From: Plenodomus lindquistii
Lineage: Eukaryota; Ascomycota; Dothideomycetes; Pleosporales; Leptosphaeriaceae
Direction of reading: 5' to 3'
Assembly (NCBI GenBank): GCA_025504975.1
Contig: JANUWI010000005.1
Coordinates: 434,001 to 498,000 of the forward strand
Length of the DNA: 64,000 bases
Below the pieces are notes generated by a model, which had not been told where the DNA came from, did no database searches, and was given only the letters and a program-made list of their open reading frames with translations. Numbering within the stretch: position 1 is the stretch's first letter; each line of letters starts with the position of its first letter. The translations under genes and the position numbers were made by a program. This document shows positions 10,779 to 22,378 of this stretch, one piece after another.

Positions 10779-12023
10779 TTACATGTTACTACTCTCCCCA
10801 AAGAACTTCAATACCCCTTCGTAGGTACCGAACATGATTGCAGCGCTGGGAACGACACGGAACATGTGGGGGACCAAGCCTCCATAGAGCGCCGCCATAC
10901 CCTCCTCTTTCCATATCAGCCGGAAACACTGGGCAAGCCCGGTGTATTTCTGTCGCCCGTCTTGCTGAGGTGCTTGTCTTAATCTTGTTCGTACAACCTA
11001 AGAAAGTAAGTAGAAGTCTGCATTCGGGATTGGGTCGACAAACCTCGTGGGGATATGTGATCAAAGCGGCCACAAACTTCGCAGCTCCCGCGGCCCCCAG
11101 CTTCCCTGTCCAAGCCACAGTCTGATCCCACGCCGTTGGTGGCTTTCCACTGGCTGCAACTCGTTCTTCCCGTTTGGTCAGAGAGAGTTTCATCTGCTCG
11201 TACATCATCCATTGCAGCGTGCTCTCTGTTACACCAAGATAGCTGGCTGTCAACCCACGGTAGAGTCCTCGAATACCCTCTTTCCGTACTGTCTGCATCG
11301 TACAGTCTAAGGCGTTCTTGTACTGGCGACCTCGTCCATCGGCATGAGTGTTCTTATCCAACTGTAACCGCGTCTTGACCAGCCAGATGGGATTCGTTGC
11401 AGTGCCAGTCACGACACCGGCGGCGGCGGCCGAACAGAGATGAACCCAGGCTGATTCTTTTCCGTTGTTGAAATTGTTGCTGATGATGCGTTTCCCATTG
11501 CCGTAAGCATAAAAGTTGATTGCGCGTGCAGGCACAACTCCAATCAGGTTGGGGCCGAGTCCCTTGAACAGTGCTCTCCACCCCTCAACCTTGGGGACCT
11601 GCCATAATATGTCTCCGGTCTCTCGGATGTGTAGTAAGGAGCTGCGTGCAAAGCTCATCGTCTCAATGGGTGGAAGACCGCGGGCGGTGCGCATGGCGGC
11701 AAGATGCTGCTGGTAGTAGGTCGACTGGAGGCGGGTCTTGAGGACATCGAGCGGTGCGGTCAGCGTCGCGGAAGCCATACCTCCAAGACTGAATGAGTTA
11801 GCCTTCTGCGTGGTCTGACACCTGGAGATGTTTCTTACCCTCCCGCAACGAAGTGTGCCCATGATTTGCCAAACTTGAATTCCTTCGCAGCTACCGGGGT
11901 GCCATCGGGCTGTTTGGGCGGTATCGCATCGCCTAATTCCCGCGAGGAAGGCAGCGTCTGCAGAGGTTGGTTCGTATTCTCACGAACAGTCCGAGGGGCA
12001 GAGGCGGCGTGTTCGAGGGTCAT
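10779..12023 (-). CDS. RIM2: Mitochondrial pyrimidine nucleotide carrier
   Basis: Mitochondrial carrier family member exchanging pyrimidine (deoxy)nucleotides across the inner membrane, needed for mtDNA and RNA synthesis. Three exons (12023-11839, 11788-11044, 10997-10779) give 382 residues, near the Rim2 length. The three carrier repeats show their signatures: PLDVLKTRLQ, PIWLVKTRLQ and PHEVVRTRLR (the last only after splicing 10998-11043). Other Rim2-type features are the N-terminal FGKSWAHFVAGGLGGM, the long first loop and GVTESTLQWMMYEQMK. The C-terminus is FRVVPSAAIMFGTYEGVLKF. The last intron has a GTTTGT donor; reading through it would give a frameshifted tail, so splicing is required. 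It is divergent from the CIA30 gene. Confidence 0.93.
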
Positions 12024-12334
12024 CGGAGTAGGGGAGTCAAGTGGCGGCTGCGAGAATAGGCGGTCCGGGAGGGTGGCGTACGAAGGTTGGATTCTAGACT
12101 GAGTCCTGGGATAACTATGCGGTTATCATTGGCGGTAGGTTTAGGTTAATTCATGTCAGGTACGTGTGTAGGTATTTGGTGGTTGTCAGTTGCCCCAAAA
12201 TTTCTGGACATGGCGGACGCTAGCGTCGAAGGCCGCGGTGGTTCGTCACGTCACCGCTGCGTGTATTCATCGACGCGAACAGTTATTGCGCCTGCCCACT
12301 CCCTTGCCGACAGTATCACACCCAATCCCTCACA
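12024..12334. promoter_or_regulatory. Divergent promoter region, RIM2 / CIA30
   Basis: About 310 bp between start codons of two mitochondrial genes. I see no strong motif; a pyrimidine-rich stretch precedes the CIA30 start. Confidence 0.5.
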
Positions 12335-13209
12335 ATGCAGCCGACTGCACGATGCCTTGCGCCAGGCTTCATGAAGCGGAGTTTGGACGAGTTCAAGCGA
12401 CTTTCGGCCTATGGTGAGCTTTCGAGTCCTCCCACCATATCAATGCGCCCTAACTAACACCATTAGCACTCAAATTTGAAGGCATCAAATCGCCTACTAA
12501 ACCTTTTCCGCTACTGCTCGTTGAGTCGCCTGAGGACTTGGAGCGATGCAAGCGCATGAGCGATAAGGATATCGGTGGTTTTTCCACGTCAAACTTTGAC
12601 TTCCATGCAGCCACACAAAAGGAACCCTCGCACTTCCGATGGCACGGCAACATATCTACACAGTTACCGCAAAATCAACCACACATCCAAAGAACAGGAT
12701 ATGCAGGCTGGAGGACACATGATCGAGGGTCCACCATCTTCGGCAAATCCCTCTGGGATATAAGCCAGTACAGCCATCTTGCAATCCAATTCAAATCAGA
12801 TGGACGCAAGTATTTCGTCAATGTCCAGACCGAGTCAATCGTACCTACAGACATCCACCAGCATCTGTTGCATGCACAGACGCCCGGAGAATGGGAAACC
12901 ATTCTGATCAAATGGAGCGAGTTTGTGCGGACAAACCATGGGCAGGTCGTCGAGCCACAGCGGGAAATGTTGACACAGAAAGTGCGAACAGTGGGCATCT
13001 CGTTGATTGATCGGATACAGGGACCATACGACTTGAGTGTTAGCAAGATCTGGGCGACAAATGTGACAAGCGAGGACGAGATTCTCGAGAACGTTCCGGG
13101 CGTTGTGAGCGGTCTGCCGAGGTGGCATGGAAAACAGGGAGACTACATGAAGAATGTAGTCAGGAAAGATTCTGGGATTGCGACTACTGAGCGGACAAAG
13201 ATTGGTTAG
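12335..13209 (+). CDS. Complex I intermediate-associated protein 30 (CIA30/NDUFAF1 family)
   Basis: Assembly factor for the membrane arm of NADH:ubiquinone oxidoreductase in mitochondria. Two exons (12335-12413, 12467-13209) give 273 residues. The exon 1 start is chosen because it restores the family N-terminus (FMKRSLDEFKRLSAYALKFEG) through the 53-bp intron. The CIA30 domain spans roughly residues 50-230: DLERCKRMSDKDIGGFSTSNF, YAGWRTHDRGSTIFGKSLWD, YSHLAIQFKSDGRKYFVNVQT, and IKWSEFVRTNHGQVVEPQRE. The C-terminus (RWHGKQGDYMKNVV) is short and basic. CIA30 lies next to the MAT flank genes APC5, COX13 and APN2. The identification is firm from the domain signatures; the targeting peptide is not obvious. 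Confidence 0.92.
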
Positions 13210-13675
13210 ACTTGAATTGCATCAAGAAATTGAATGTTTTACAATGTGATAGGTATCGCACTGCCCGGCTGTTATTACTCGTACTACCTAGACCGCACAA
13301 AAAGTAAGGTTAAGTCCCCTTTAGAATCTTGAACAATATAGAACTATCACCCTTGCACCAACAACATGAGACGCGAGCAATTTATGTTCAATATTGATGG
13401 GGTTGGCCTCCCACGTGAACACGCGCACCTATTGCATCTCGGATTCTCGGTTAGGTAGTCTGCCACCAGTACCCTCGCGTTTTCGAAACTCAGGCACAAG
13501 ACAAGACAAACACAAGATGCAGATGGACAATCTCGCATAGCCTGGGCTTCACTGATACCAGAAAGATACCGGCCATGCGACAGCACAAACGTAACAGTGC
13601 AACTGAAGTGTCTCCTCCTACCTTGTACTCCGACTGTCCTAGGCACTACGACGCGATCTAGCTGCGTTGTTCAGA
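13210..13675. other. Intergenic: CIA30 3' end and APC5 promoter
   Basis: No gene or repeat is supported in this stretch of about 465 bp. Confidence 0.55.
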
Positions 13676-16202
13676 ATGGCCACAGCTCGCTATCTCACGG
13701 CGCAAAAGATCAGTCTTCTGGTCTTGACGCGACTTTATTGCAACTCGACCCTTCCTTCTTCTGCGACGATCCCTGTTCTCTCGTTCATTCTCGCAAGCAA
13801 CACACCTGTTACACCGTCGAGTGCACGGGCCCACCGATCATCAACGCAGGCTCAGCATGATGCATCCTTCTCAATAGATGGATTCGAAGATGTTCTCTCG
13901 GTTCATGCCTCAAGTATGCCTGGTCGAACGTTACTGGACCTCTTCCTTAAGCACATGTGGGAAATCAATTCTTTTGATGCGCTGCATGGTTTGTTTGATA
14001 GCATCAAGGACTTGATCGAAGCACCACCGCCGGAGTCACAGGATGGAGAAGCACCGGATCGGATCCATCTTTCCAAGACATCTCCACTTGGTGTCTTTGT
14101 TCGCAGGGCGCATCTTGAGTTCACAAGGCTACAATTTGATGATTCCATGAAGTTGTGGTCATCTTTCATCCGATATAGAGCACCTACAGCGCAATGGACA
14201 AAGAGGTTGGCAGGTCTGGCCTCAGGCGGAGTCGATACGGTTGTGGCCGAGATGGGGCTCAGGCCGGGAGATCGTGTGTATGAGGTTGCATACGGGCACC
14301 TGCAAGATGAGGAAGAGCATAAGGAGGCGACCAGTATTGATGATCTTGACCGGATACTTGACTTTCAACTTGACAGACTGCAAAAATTCGGCGATCGTGT
14401 GCCGGAAGCCATGAAGACCCAGCTTCGGAAGATGATCAGCTCGTCAGGTCTTGTACATCGACAGGCGCACCTCGTACAGTTTTTTGATGCCTGGAAATCG
14501 GGGGACTATACCTCCGCATTCGATCATCTTCATCGCTACTACGACTATGCCATGCAGACACGGGAAAAGATTCATTACCAGTACGCACTGCTCCATATGG
14601 CAATCCTCCAAGCAGACTTCGGCTGCTTCGGCGAAGCTATTGCAGCCATAAACGAGACTATCGCTACAGCCCGAGAGAACCAGGACATGACTTGTTTGAG
14701 TTTCAGCTTGAGTTGGCTGAATCATATGGCTAAGGCGTACCCCAAACAAATGAAGGGCGCAGGGTACATGAGCATGCTGGGTAGCGAGAGAGATGCCTTG
14801 ACCTTCTTGAAAGCGAAGGCGAAAGAAAACAAGATGTGGAATCTACTCAGCGCAAGTCTGCTGAATGAGGCCAAGATGGCCCTCGCTACGGTATATGTAC
14901 ACTTCTTCTCTTTTCGGATAGTTCCTAACATGAGCTGTAGGGCGATTCTGTCCCGCGAGCGCTTGAACACATCTATCAAGCGTCACATCTCACCATCAGG
15001 GAGAATGTCAACATCTACGGCAGCCAAATGCTACTCACATCAACACTTTACTCTCGGCTCGGCATACCACACATGTCTCACGTACACTGTGAGCTGCTTC
15101 TAGACTGCTACGAATATTCGTGTCCGATCGACGAGCGCATTCGGGCTGTAGGGAGGCGAGCCTTCATCGTTAGTCAAAGCGGGCGCTATGACGAAGCGAT
15201 AACTACATTGGAGACCATTGACACATCACTTCGCAAATCGCTGAAGTTTCATCAATACCTTCTTCATTGTATTGGTCTCATCAAGCTGAAGAGGGCCATT
15301 CGACGGTAAGATCCCAGCTGGATGATGTGCAGAAGGCTTAATTACTGATGTCTGAATCTCCAGGTCTGATTGGGCAACATGCACAAACCTCCTCGAAACT
15401 CTCAAACCATCGTCCGACCCCATAGCAGATCCCCTAGACCCAGAGCTATCTTTCCTCCAACATGATCTTTACGTCGACTACCTCATCTCGAGCGGATCGT
15501 ATTCCCAAGCCTTCAGCGCCATCTCTGCTCTTGCGCAGTCACTCAAAGAAGACAACGCAGATACCTTACAACGAGTATCTGTATTACTTATGAGGGGGAT
15601 TTTGTATGCAAGAATCGGTAAGCCGGAAAGGGGCTTCAGCGTTGCGCTTCGAGCGGCGAGCGTAAGCTACCGGGCCCGCTTGATGCCAAGCCTGTGGCAC
15701 AGTGTGGGTCTACTGGGCAACATACTCAACTCGGTGGGTGAATGCGCAAGCGCAAGGCGATTGATAGAGGGCGTGTTACCTCAGGTATGTATCCTTCAAG
15801 CACCCTTACAACGATCCGGGAAAGATTGTACTGACAAGAGAACAGGCTGTAGAAGGTTCAGATAACATGCTGGTCGCTACACTCTACTCGCATCTCGGCG
15901 ACTCATACATGGGCCTTGCGAGTCCAGATTCAAATCCAGAACAACAGAATGGTTCAACCACCCCTGCTTCCCCAAAATCGACAAGGTTCAGAGCTGGCAA
16001 TATCGCAAAGGCGGAACTCTACATTGATCGGGCGCGAGAGTATTACAAGAAGTGCGAATACCTTGATGGAGAGTGTGAACAGCTGATGAAGAAGGCCATT
16101 ATTGCCAAATTGAGGGGCGACGAGAAGCTGGCGGAGGAGTGGGCACAGAACCATAATCGCGTGTGGGAAGAGGGGATGCGGAGGATCGGACTGGACGCAT
16201 AA
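13676..16202 (+). CDS. APC5: Anaphase-promoting complex subunit 5
   Basis: Scaffold TPR subunit of the APC/C ubiquitin ligase that drives exit from mitosis. Four exons (13676-14890, 14941-15305, 15364-15784, 15846-16202) give 785 residues, normal for fungal Apc5. The start is the first ATG and gives the family N-terminus TARYLTAQKISLLVLTRLYC, then SATIPVLSFI. The Apc5 core follows (YDYAMQTREKIHYQYALLHM, GCFGEAIAAINETIATAREN, DMTCLSFSLSWL). C-terminal helical repeats include QRVSVLLMRGILYARIGKPE and AELYIDRAREYYKKCEYLDG. Intron 1 has a CTAAC branch site. Gene order APC5-COX13-APN2 beside MAT is a classic ascomycete arrangement and supports the call. Confidence 0.93.
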
Positions 16203-16412
16203 TTGTGCATGCAAGTACAGTAAGTTAGTCGGATGACGATGAATGATGCAAGAAGATGGGAGATGGTAGAGAAGACATAAGAAATGAACTGTTGCTGGTC
16301 TACGTGCTTCCTCAGCTTGCGCTCGTACTATATACACGACCAATGTTGCAGGTATCTTCCAAAGTCGATGGATCCAGTAATGAGCATCTATACCTTTCTT
16401 CAAAGATGCAAT

Positions 16413-17064
16413 TTACTCGTCCTTCTTGTGGTAGTTGACCTTGTCGTTCCAGAAGGCGGTCTTCAATTTGATTAGCATGTGGTTCCTCTTGCAGACCTAT
16501 GAGAGGGCTTGTATATGTCATGTGTCATACCTTGTCACCATCGCCCCAGAAGAAGTTCTTGGTGCGGATGTTCTGGTAAGAGTATTCGGGCCTCTCGGAG
16601 CGGGGGTGCTCGTGCTCCTCGTGCGCGACGTGCTCCCAATGGGCGTCCCATCTGACCTTGGCGTTGACAGAGGCAACGATGATGCAGGGGATCGCGACAC
16701 TGTGTCAGAGTCAGCCCGTGTCCTTGTTGCATTCGCTTCTATCCTTCCCCCAATTTTCTCTGTCGTGCGCAGACATGCAGCCAACGCACTTCTCCCTCTC
16801 AATGCCTATCTTGCGGCCTGATGTGCCCACCCAGTTTCCCCCCCGGTGTGGACAAACTTACTAAATCGACAGCTTGCGCCAGAACTCGCCAGCCTCGCCG
16901 GCGTGTTCGGCAATGCGGGCACGCTCACGGTTGAACTCGTTGTCCTCGGCGCCGGCAAACTGCTTGGTGGTCTCGGAGCTGTAGTTGCGGCGGCCGGCGC
17001 GGAGGGGTGCGCGGGTAAAGGCCATGCGCTGCGAGGAGCGGGCGAGGGCGCGTTGGGCGAACAT
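16413..17064 (-). CDS. COX13: Cytochrome c oxidase subunit VIa
   Basis: Nuclear-encoded accessory subunit of complex IV, one transmembrane helix in the inner membrane. Three exons (17064-16862, 16699-16531, 16460-16413) give 139 residues. The first 35 residues are a basic presequence (FAQRALARSSQRMAFTRAPL). The mature part shows EHAGEAGEFWRKLSIYVAIP, the helix IPCIIVASVNAKVRWDAHWE, then HEEHEHPRSERPEYSYQNIR and TKNFFWGDGDKTAFWNDKVN, all Cox6A signatures. Intron 1 is 162 bp, long for this genome. It lies tail to tail with APC5 and head to head with APN2 (373 bp between starts), the standard MAT-flank order. Confidence 0.95.
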
Positions 17065-17437
17065 TGTTTCGGCGAGAGGGTAGAGTGGAGAGGCGGGCAA
17101 TTGGGCGTGTCCGGGGACGGTGGGTGTGGGGGGCTGCGGCGGTCGTGGGTGCGACGTGAGGTGTGACGAGGGAGCTCGAATTGACCAAAGCGAGTGGCTT
17201 GGCAAGGATGCGGTTGGGGGGTCAGGCCACACGGAAGGTTCCGACGGCCGGCTGGAATGGCTTCAGCTGATGTTCTCTCTTGTTTGCACTGTTTGCATGG
17301 TAATGTGACGTCGTGACTGCCCCGTGTCGCGTGGCGCGTCGTCTCAATCGTGAAGGCACATCAGAAGGACCGACGTGTGCGTGAGCGGCCATGGTTCTGC
17401 TGCACGCCCAGCGTCGCTCTTCCTGCTCAACGACGCA
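17065..17437. promoter_or_regulatory. Divergent promoter region, COX13 / APN2
   Basis: About 370 bp between start codons. A CRE-like TGACGTCG lies at 17306-17313. The COX13-proximal half is very G-rich on the plus strand. Function of these sites is inferred only. Confidence 0.5.
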
Positions 17438-19384
17438 ATGGTCCGCATCACAACGTGGAATGTCAATGGCATTCGCAACCCGTTTGGGTACAAGCCGTGG
17501 AGCAACACTCGGACTTTCAATGCCATGTTCGACATCCTCCAGGCCGACATCATCATCATGCAGGAGCTGAAGATCCAGCGCAAGGACCTGACTGATGACA
17601 TGGTGCTGGTGCCGGGCTTTGACTGCTACTTCAGCTTGCCCAAGCACAAAAAGGGTAACACTCGTGCAGTGCAATGCAACGTCACGTGCTGACAGTCTGC
17701 AGGTTACTCTGGTGTCGGCATCTATACTCGCCAATCCGTATGCGCCCCAATCCGAGCCGAAGAGGGCCTCATGGGCGTTCTGTGTCCGCCCAACTCAACG
17801 ACGCCCTACCGCGAACTTCCGGAATCAACTTCCATCGGTGGCTACCCTACGCCTTCCCAAGTCGCAGACATTGGCGATGTCGATCCCGCAGCCCTCGACG
17901 CAGAGGGCCGCTGTCTTGTTCTTGAGTTCCCCGCGTTCGTGCTCTTCGGCGTGTACAGTCCTGCCAACAGCAACGGCCTGAGAGACGACTTCCGGTTAGG
18001 CTTCCTCATGATGTTGGATGCGAGAATCCGCAATCTGACGAAGATGGGCAAGAACGTCATACTCACTGGCGATTTGAACGTTTCCAGAGACTTGATCGAT
18101 ACGGCAAAGGCCGAGGACAACATGCGAGCAGAAGGCATGACGCACGAACAATATCTCAGCACACCGAACCGGCGTATCTTCAACCAGCTCCTACTCAACG
18201 GGAACGTGCCCGGAGCTCGAGACGAAGGGCGCGAAGAACCGGTTCTATACGATCTCTGTCGCGAGTACCATCCCGATCGCGAAGGCATGTTTACACACTG
18301 GGAGCAGAAGATCAATGCGCGGCCTGGCAACTTCGGATCACGCATCGACTTCATACTATGCAGCATTGCGATCAAGGATTGGTTCAAGGAGTCGAACATA
18401 CAAGAAGGCTTGATGGGCTCAGATCACTGTCCAGTGTATGCCGTCACCAAGGACACAGTACCAATCTTGGTCAGGCGAAATGCGGGAACCGAGACGGATC
18501 AATCCTCAGGAGAACAACACATATTGGATGTCATGAATCCAGCTGGCATGTTCAAAGATGGGGTACGATTACGGGAATACAATCCTTCTAGGGACATTCC
18601 GGCTTTGAGCGGAAAGCTGCTCACAGAGTTTACAAAGCGAAGGAATATCCGAGACATGTTTAGCAAAAAGCCAACAATACCCAAACCCGCTTCCGCAACT
18701 ACATCTGCACTTTCTGGAGAAGCGACGACTTTGGAAGCGGTGATCATAGATCCTCCTGTGAAGACCTCCACGGAGGTGGACAAAGCACTCGCGCAAGCCG
18801 CGCCACCTGCGAACGGCAACAAAGAACCGCTCGCAAGCTCCATGAACTCTCCCGAGAAGCGACGCGCCTCGGCATCCGCCTCCCCCGGAAAGCCTCTGAA
18901 GCGTACAAAGTCCAGCAACCCGGTCGCCGGATCCAACGCCACAAAAGGCCAACAATCACTCAAAGGCTTCTTCCTCACACGTAACAAACCTGACGACCCT
19001 AGCCCGACCAAAGAACAAGCGCCACCAGCCTTCCCTTCCACCCCCACTGCCGATCTCACTCCCCAATCCGCTTCCAGTACCTCCGCATCCTCCGTCTCTC
19101 CCGCGCCACGCGTCTCGCAAACGTCCGAGACCTACGATCCAGACCCACTCGCCACCCAAGAAGCGTCACGGGAGTCCTGGTCAAAGCTCTTCTCAAAGAA
19201 GCCGACCCCACGGTGTGAACATGGCGAGCCGTGCATTACGCTGACCACGAAGAAGCCCGGAATGAACTGTGGGAGGCAGTTCTACATGTGTCCAAGGCCG
19301 ATTGGGCCGAGTGGTCAGAAGGAGACAGGGACGCAATGGCGGTGTGGGACGTTCATTTGGAGTAGTGATTGGAAGGGTAGCTGA
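17438..19384 (+). CDS. APN2: DNA-(apurinic or apyrimidinic site) lyase / AP endonuclease 2
   Basis: Exo III-type nuclease that cleaves abasic sites and removes blocked 3' ends in nuclear base excision repair. Two exons (17438-17654, 17703-19384) give 632 residues. Catalytic motifs are complete: ITTWNVNGIRN at the N-terminus, MQELKIQRKDL, LTGDLNVSRD, GSRIDFILCS and GSDHCPVYA. A Pro/Ser-rich linker holds a PCNA-binding-like box (QQSLKGFF, about residues 502-509). The C-terminus is a GRF zinc finger (CEHGEPC, CGRQFYMCPRP, WRCGTFIW) near residues 580-630. APN2 is the best known marker gene beside MAT in filamentous ascomycetes and here is the nearest recognised gene on that side of MAT1-2-1. Confidence 0.96.
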
Positions 19385-21842
19385 GACGCGGGCGAGAGGT
19401 CGCTTTTAAAAGAAGCTGTCCAGACGTCAGCATGGGGATATGATTCGGTAGCAAGGTATACGCCGCCATCATTAGACGGGTCATAGCAGACAGAGCATGC
19501 AGAGGCTGTTACAGTCAAGAAGATAAGAATAAGGGGCATACGCAATGACGCTTGTATCGACGTGGCATAAGGAAGAACCTTGGCTTGGGTTGAAGGCCAA
19601 GTGTGCAGGTCGTGGAAAGCGGAAAAGAAGTACATACCGACATCTGATACCCAGTAAAGTCACGCAATAATACAGCTTTAGATCATGCTCCATCGATCCC
19701 GCCATTTCTTGCTTTTCAGTTGTTTTGTTGCCCATTGGCGACGGAGCTTGAGTGCAATCGTTGCTCCAGACTGACGTGAAATTCTACTCCATCGTCTCAG
19801 GAAAAATCGACATGGAGTTCAAACGATGTCTTGAGCTGCATAGCCTATGTACTGTTTAATTAGGTATCTGGGCAAGCAGCGTTACCCCCTTTGCCTTCGT
19901 ATTAGAGCGCTGTAACTCAACAAGCTCGTCGACACTTCCGCCCCTTCGAACAGCACATTTGTCTGTACCACTAGGATGGAACAACTTCTTTAATCTAACC
20001 ATAACTCAATACTGCACCTGCGTGTTCTCCCCATTCCAATTCTCATAGCAAGACCCGATAATTCCAACTCAGGTCCCAGGCCCTGATAACATCACCTCTC
20101 CGACCTTCTCCAACTCCAACATTTCCAAATCTTCAACACCAACACCAACGCAGCGGTACCCCGAAAGCGGTCAAAAAGGCCCGAATCCACGCACAAGAGT
20201 CTTGCAGCAACGTGGCTCGTTTGTGTGACACCTGCATTCCGACAAAGGGGGTGGTGGGGTGGCGGAGACGAGTCCGACGACAGGAGTTGCTTATTTGGAC
20301 GTCGTTTTGAGATCAGGGATAGACTTTAGGTGTGGAGAAGTTTTTATGTGTGATTTGGAAAGGGGTCTCCGAGGCGTGAGAAGTGCAGTGCGTGAGTTTG
20401 GGGTTGGGAGTGGGATGGCTGGGTTGTGTGTCTTGGAGCGGTGGGAAGGGGGAAAGGAGGGGGTTTGCGCAGTTATTGACTTAGGATACTACAAATCATG
20501 GAGATTGTGTGATGGTATGGGAAGATGGATGTGTATCGGTCTCGCCAGGCTTGCCACCTCAGGAGGAGTTGTGAAGGATTTGTCCGGCTCAGTGAGTGTA
20601 AACCGGGAGATCGAGCAAGAAGCATAACGACCTCCACGATCATGGCGAGAGGGCGAAATTTTCGAAAACCATCATTCATATCATTCATGTCATTCAGATG
20701 CCTCTGCCAATCTTCTGCCACGGTAGCCTTACTAATTGTTATGGATATGTGTACTTCTTTCTCCTCGGCCCTTTACCCTACATTCATACCAAATCAGAGA
20801 TAATCAATCCTGGCAGGCTAATGGAAAAGCGAAAAGTTTTTCTGAAAGACATGGAATCTTCGAGAGTGCGCTTGCCAGGCCTGCTACATCATGTGTTGTG
20901 TTGCACTTTAGAAGGGGTGTGTCCAAGTTCGAGGGCTACCGTACACCAGACAGTGAGGTTTCTCCGCGCACATCATTGATAGAGGTCACAAACCTCGGGA
21001 GCTAGTCTTGATAACTATCAAGTAGCTCTCCGTACTTTTTTGCCAGACTTGACATAAATTTAGGCGATTAGTGGTGGTCATCCGTTGGGTGTGCTTGTCG
21101 ACCACGGACAACACCATCACCCCAACAAACCCCAACCATCTACATTTTCACATTTCAAAAGCGTTCTAAGCCATATTTTATACTTGGAGAATTCGTCTTG
21201 CCAAGTCTGACATACTGTGAATGGAGTATTCGCTCACTCTTCCCTAGCACCTAGCCGCAGCAAGTGGGACTTCCAAAACTTCAGAAACATGACATTTCAA
21301 ATCCTCATTCTTCGTGATTTTCTCGGAGCACCTGTTCCTATTAGACTCTTGGAAATGTTTCATCATATGCTGCCATGTCAGCCGCGATTTTGGCCGAATG
21401 GCGGTGCTCATCCAAAAAGACATGGGCTCTCGGTCGCAAACGTTGGACCAACATTTTGTGCGCGCGCAAGATCTTCCGAAAACTGTCAGTAACGCAAAAA
21501 ACACTCTTTCATGTGAAAAGGGGGAATTTTCCAAAAGTCTTGCCAGGCTTGCCATGGGATCAGTGGCGTGGCGGTAGACTGTGTCTGAATTTGGGCAGTC
21601 CATGTGAATCACGTGGGCTGGGAACATTATAAAATCGCGAGGTACGGATACACTTATGCTACTAAACTCACATGAGCTGCTTCAAAGAATATTCGAAAAT
21701 TCCATAAAAGTGTCTCATGTGAATTGAGTCGGCGTTCGCGAAGCGGCAGCCCCGCGATAACATCAACACCAGCGCAGTATCACGAACAACAATCAAAAGC
21801 TCCAATGTTAACTCATGATAGATATTTCAATTGTTTTTTTTT

Positions 21843-21860
21843 GGGGGGGGAGGGGGGGGG
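21843..21860. repeat. Double G run (G8-A-G9) after a T9 run
   Basis: Eight G, one A and nine G follow directly after nine T. The tract could form a G-quadruplex and is a likely slippage hotspot. It lies about 520 bp beyond the stop codon of MAT1-2-1. Confidence 0.9.
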
Positions 21861-21899
21861 ACAATCTACATTGGGGGAATCTCAGTGCTCGCCATGCCC

Positions 21900-21945
21900 G
21901 GTATCCATGCCATAGTCCATGATCCATGATCCATAATCCATAACC
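21900..21945. repeat. Imperfect short tandem array (ATCCATGA / ATCCATAA)
   Basis: Six or so degenerate units of 7-8 bp (CCATGCC, CCATAGT, CCATGAT, CCATGAT, CCATAAT, CCATAAC) in a row. Noncoding as far as can be seen. Confidence 0.75.
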
Positions 21946-22378
21946 CATGCACCCATCTGCAAGAAGGCCCATCATAATAAAGGGAATCCTCCAAACCAGT
22001 CGCGCCAGTATTTCGTGTGTCTCCCGCATATGTGGAGAAGCACATCGATGAGGCGGTCCGTCGATTCGAATCGAGAAGCTGATACGCTTCGTGAGCCGGT
22101 GCTCATAATCGTAGTGGTAGCTGATATAATACAGGTGTCATAGGTCTATGCCGCAACGCCGAGTCCATATTTCCTGGTATCGACCCCAAGAGAAGGACTG
22201 AATGACCCGAGGGTCGAGGGATGCCGTATGGCGAATTAAGGGATTGCCGGGGTAGACGAAGTCGTAAGTAAGGGGTATGCAAGGGCATGCCAAAGCAGAC
22301 AAACGAGGCTTCACAGATCGACAAGGTAAAGACAGCGCTGGAATGCACCTGCCGCCTAGGTGTATGATCTTGAGCTTT

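Larger units (their letters stand above)
19385..22378. other. Three kb without a recognisable gene between APN2 and MAT1-2-1
   Basis: Only short or ATG-less frames occur (for example 20259-20627, which opens at GTG). The region holds a G-rich homopolymer pair (21843-21860), an imperfect CCATGAT-type tandem array (about 21900-21945) and five related copies of a CTTGCCAGGCTTG-like motif. Its AT content is higher than in the flanking genes. It may be the far end of the idiomorph, decayed coding DNA, or MAT-specific genes too divergent to recognise. Confidence 0.55.

Noticed and set aside
20259..20627. 122-codon plus-strand frame in the APN2-MAT spacer
   Set aside because: It opens at GTG rather than an early ATG, has skewed Gly/Arg/Val composition from G-rich DNA, and shows no family signature.
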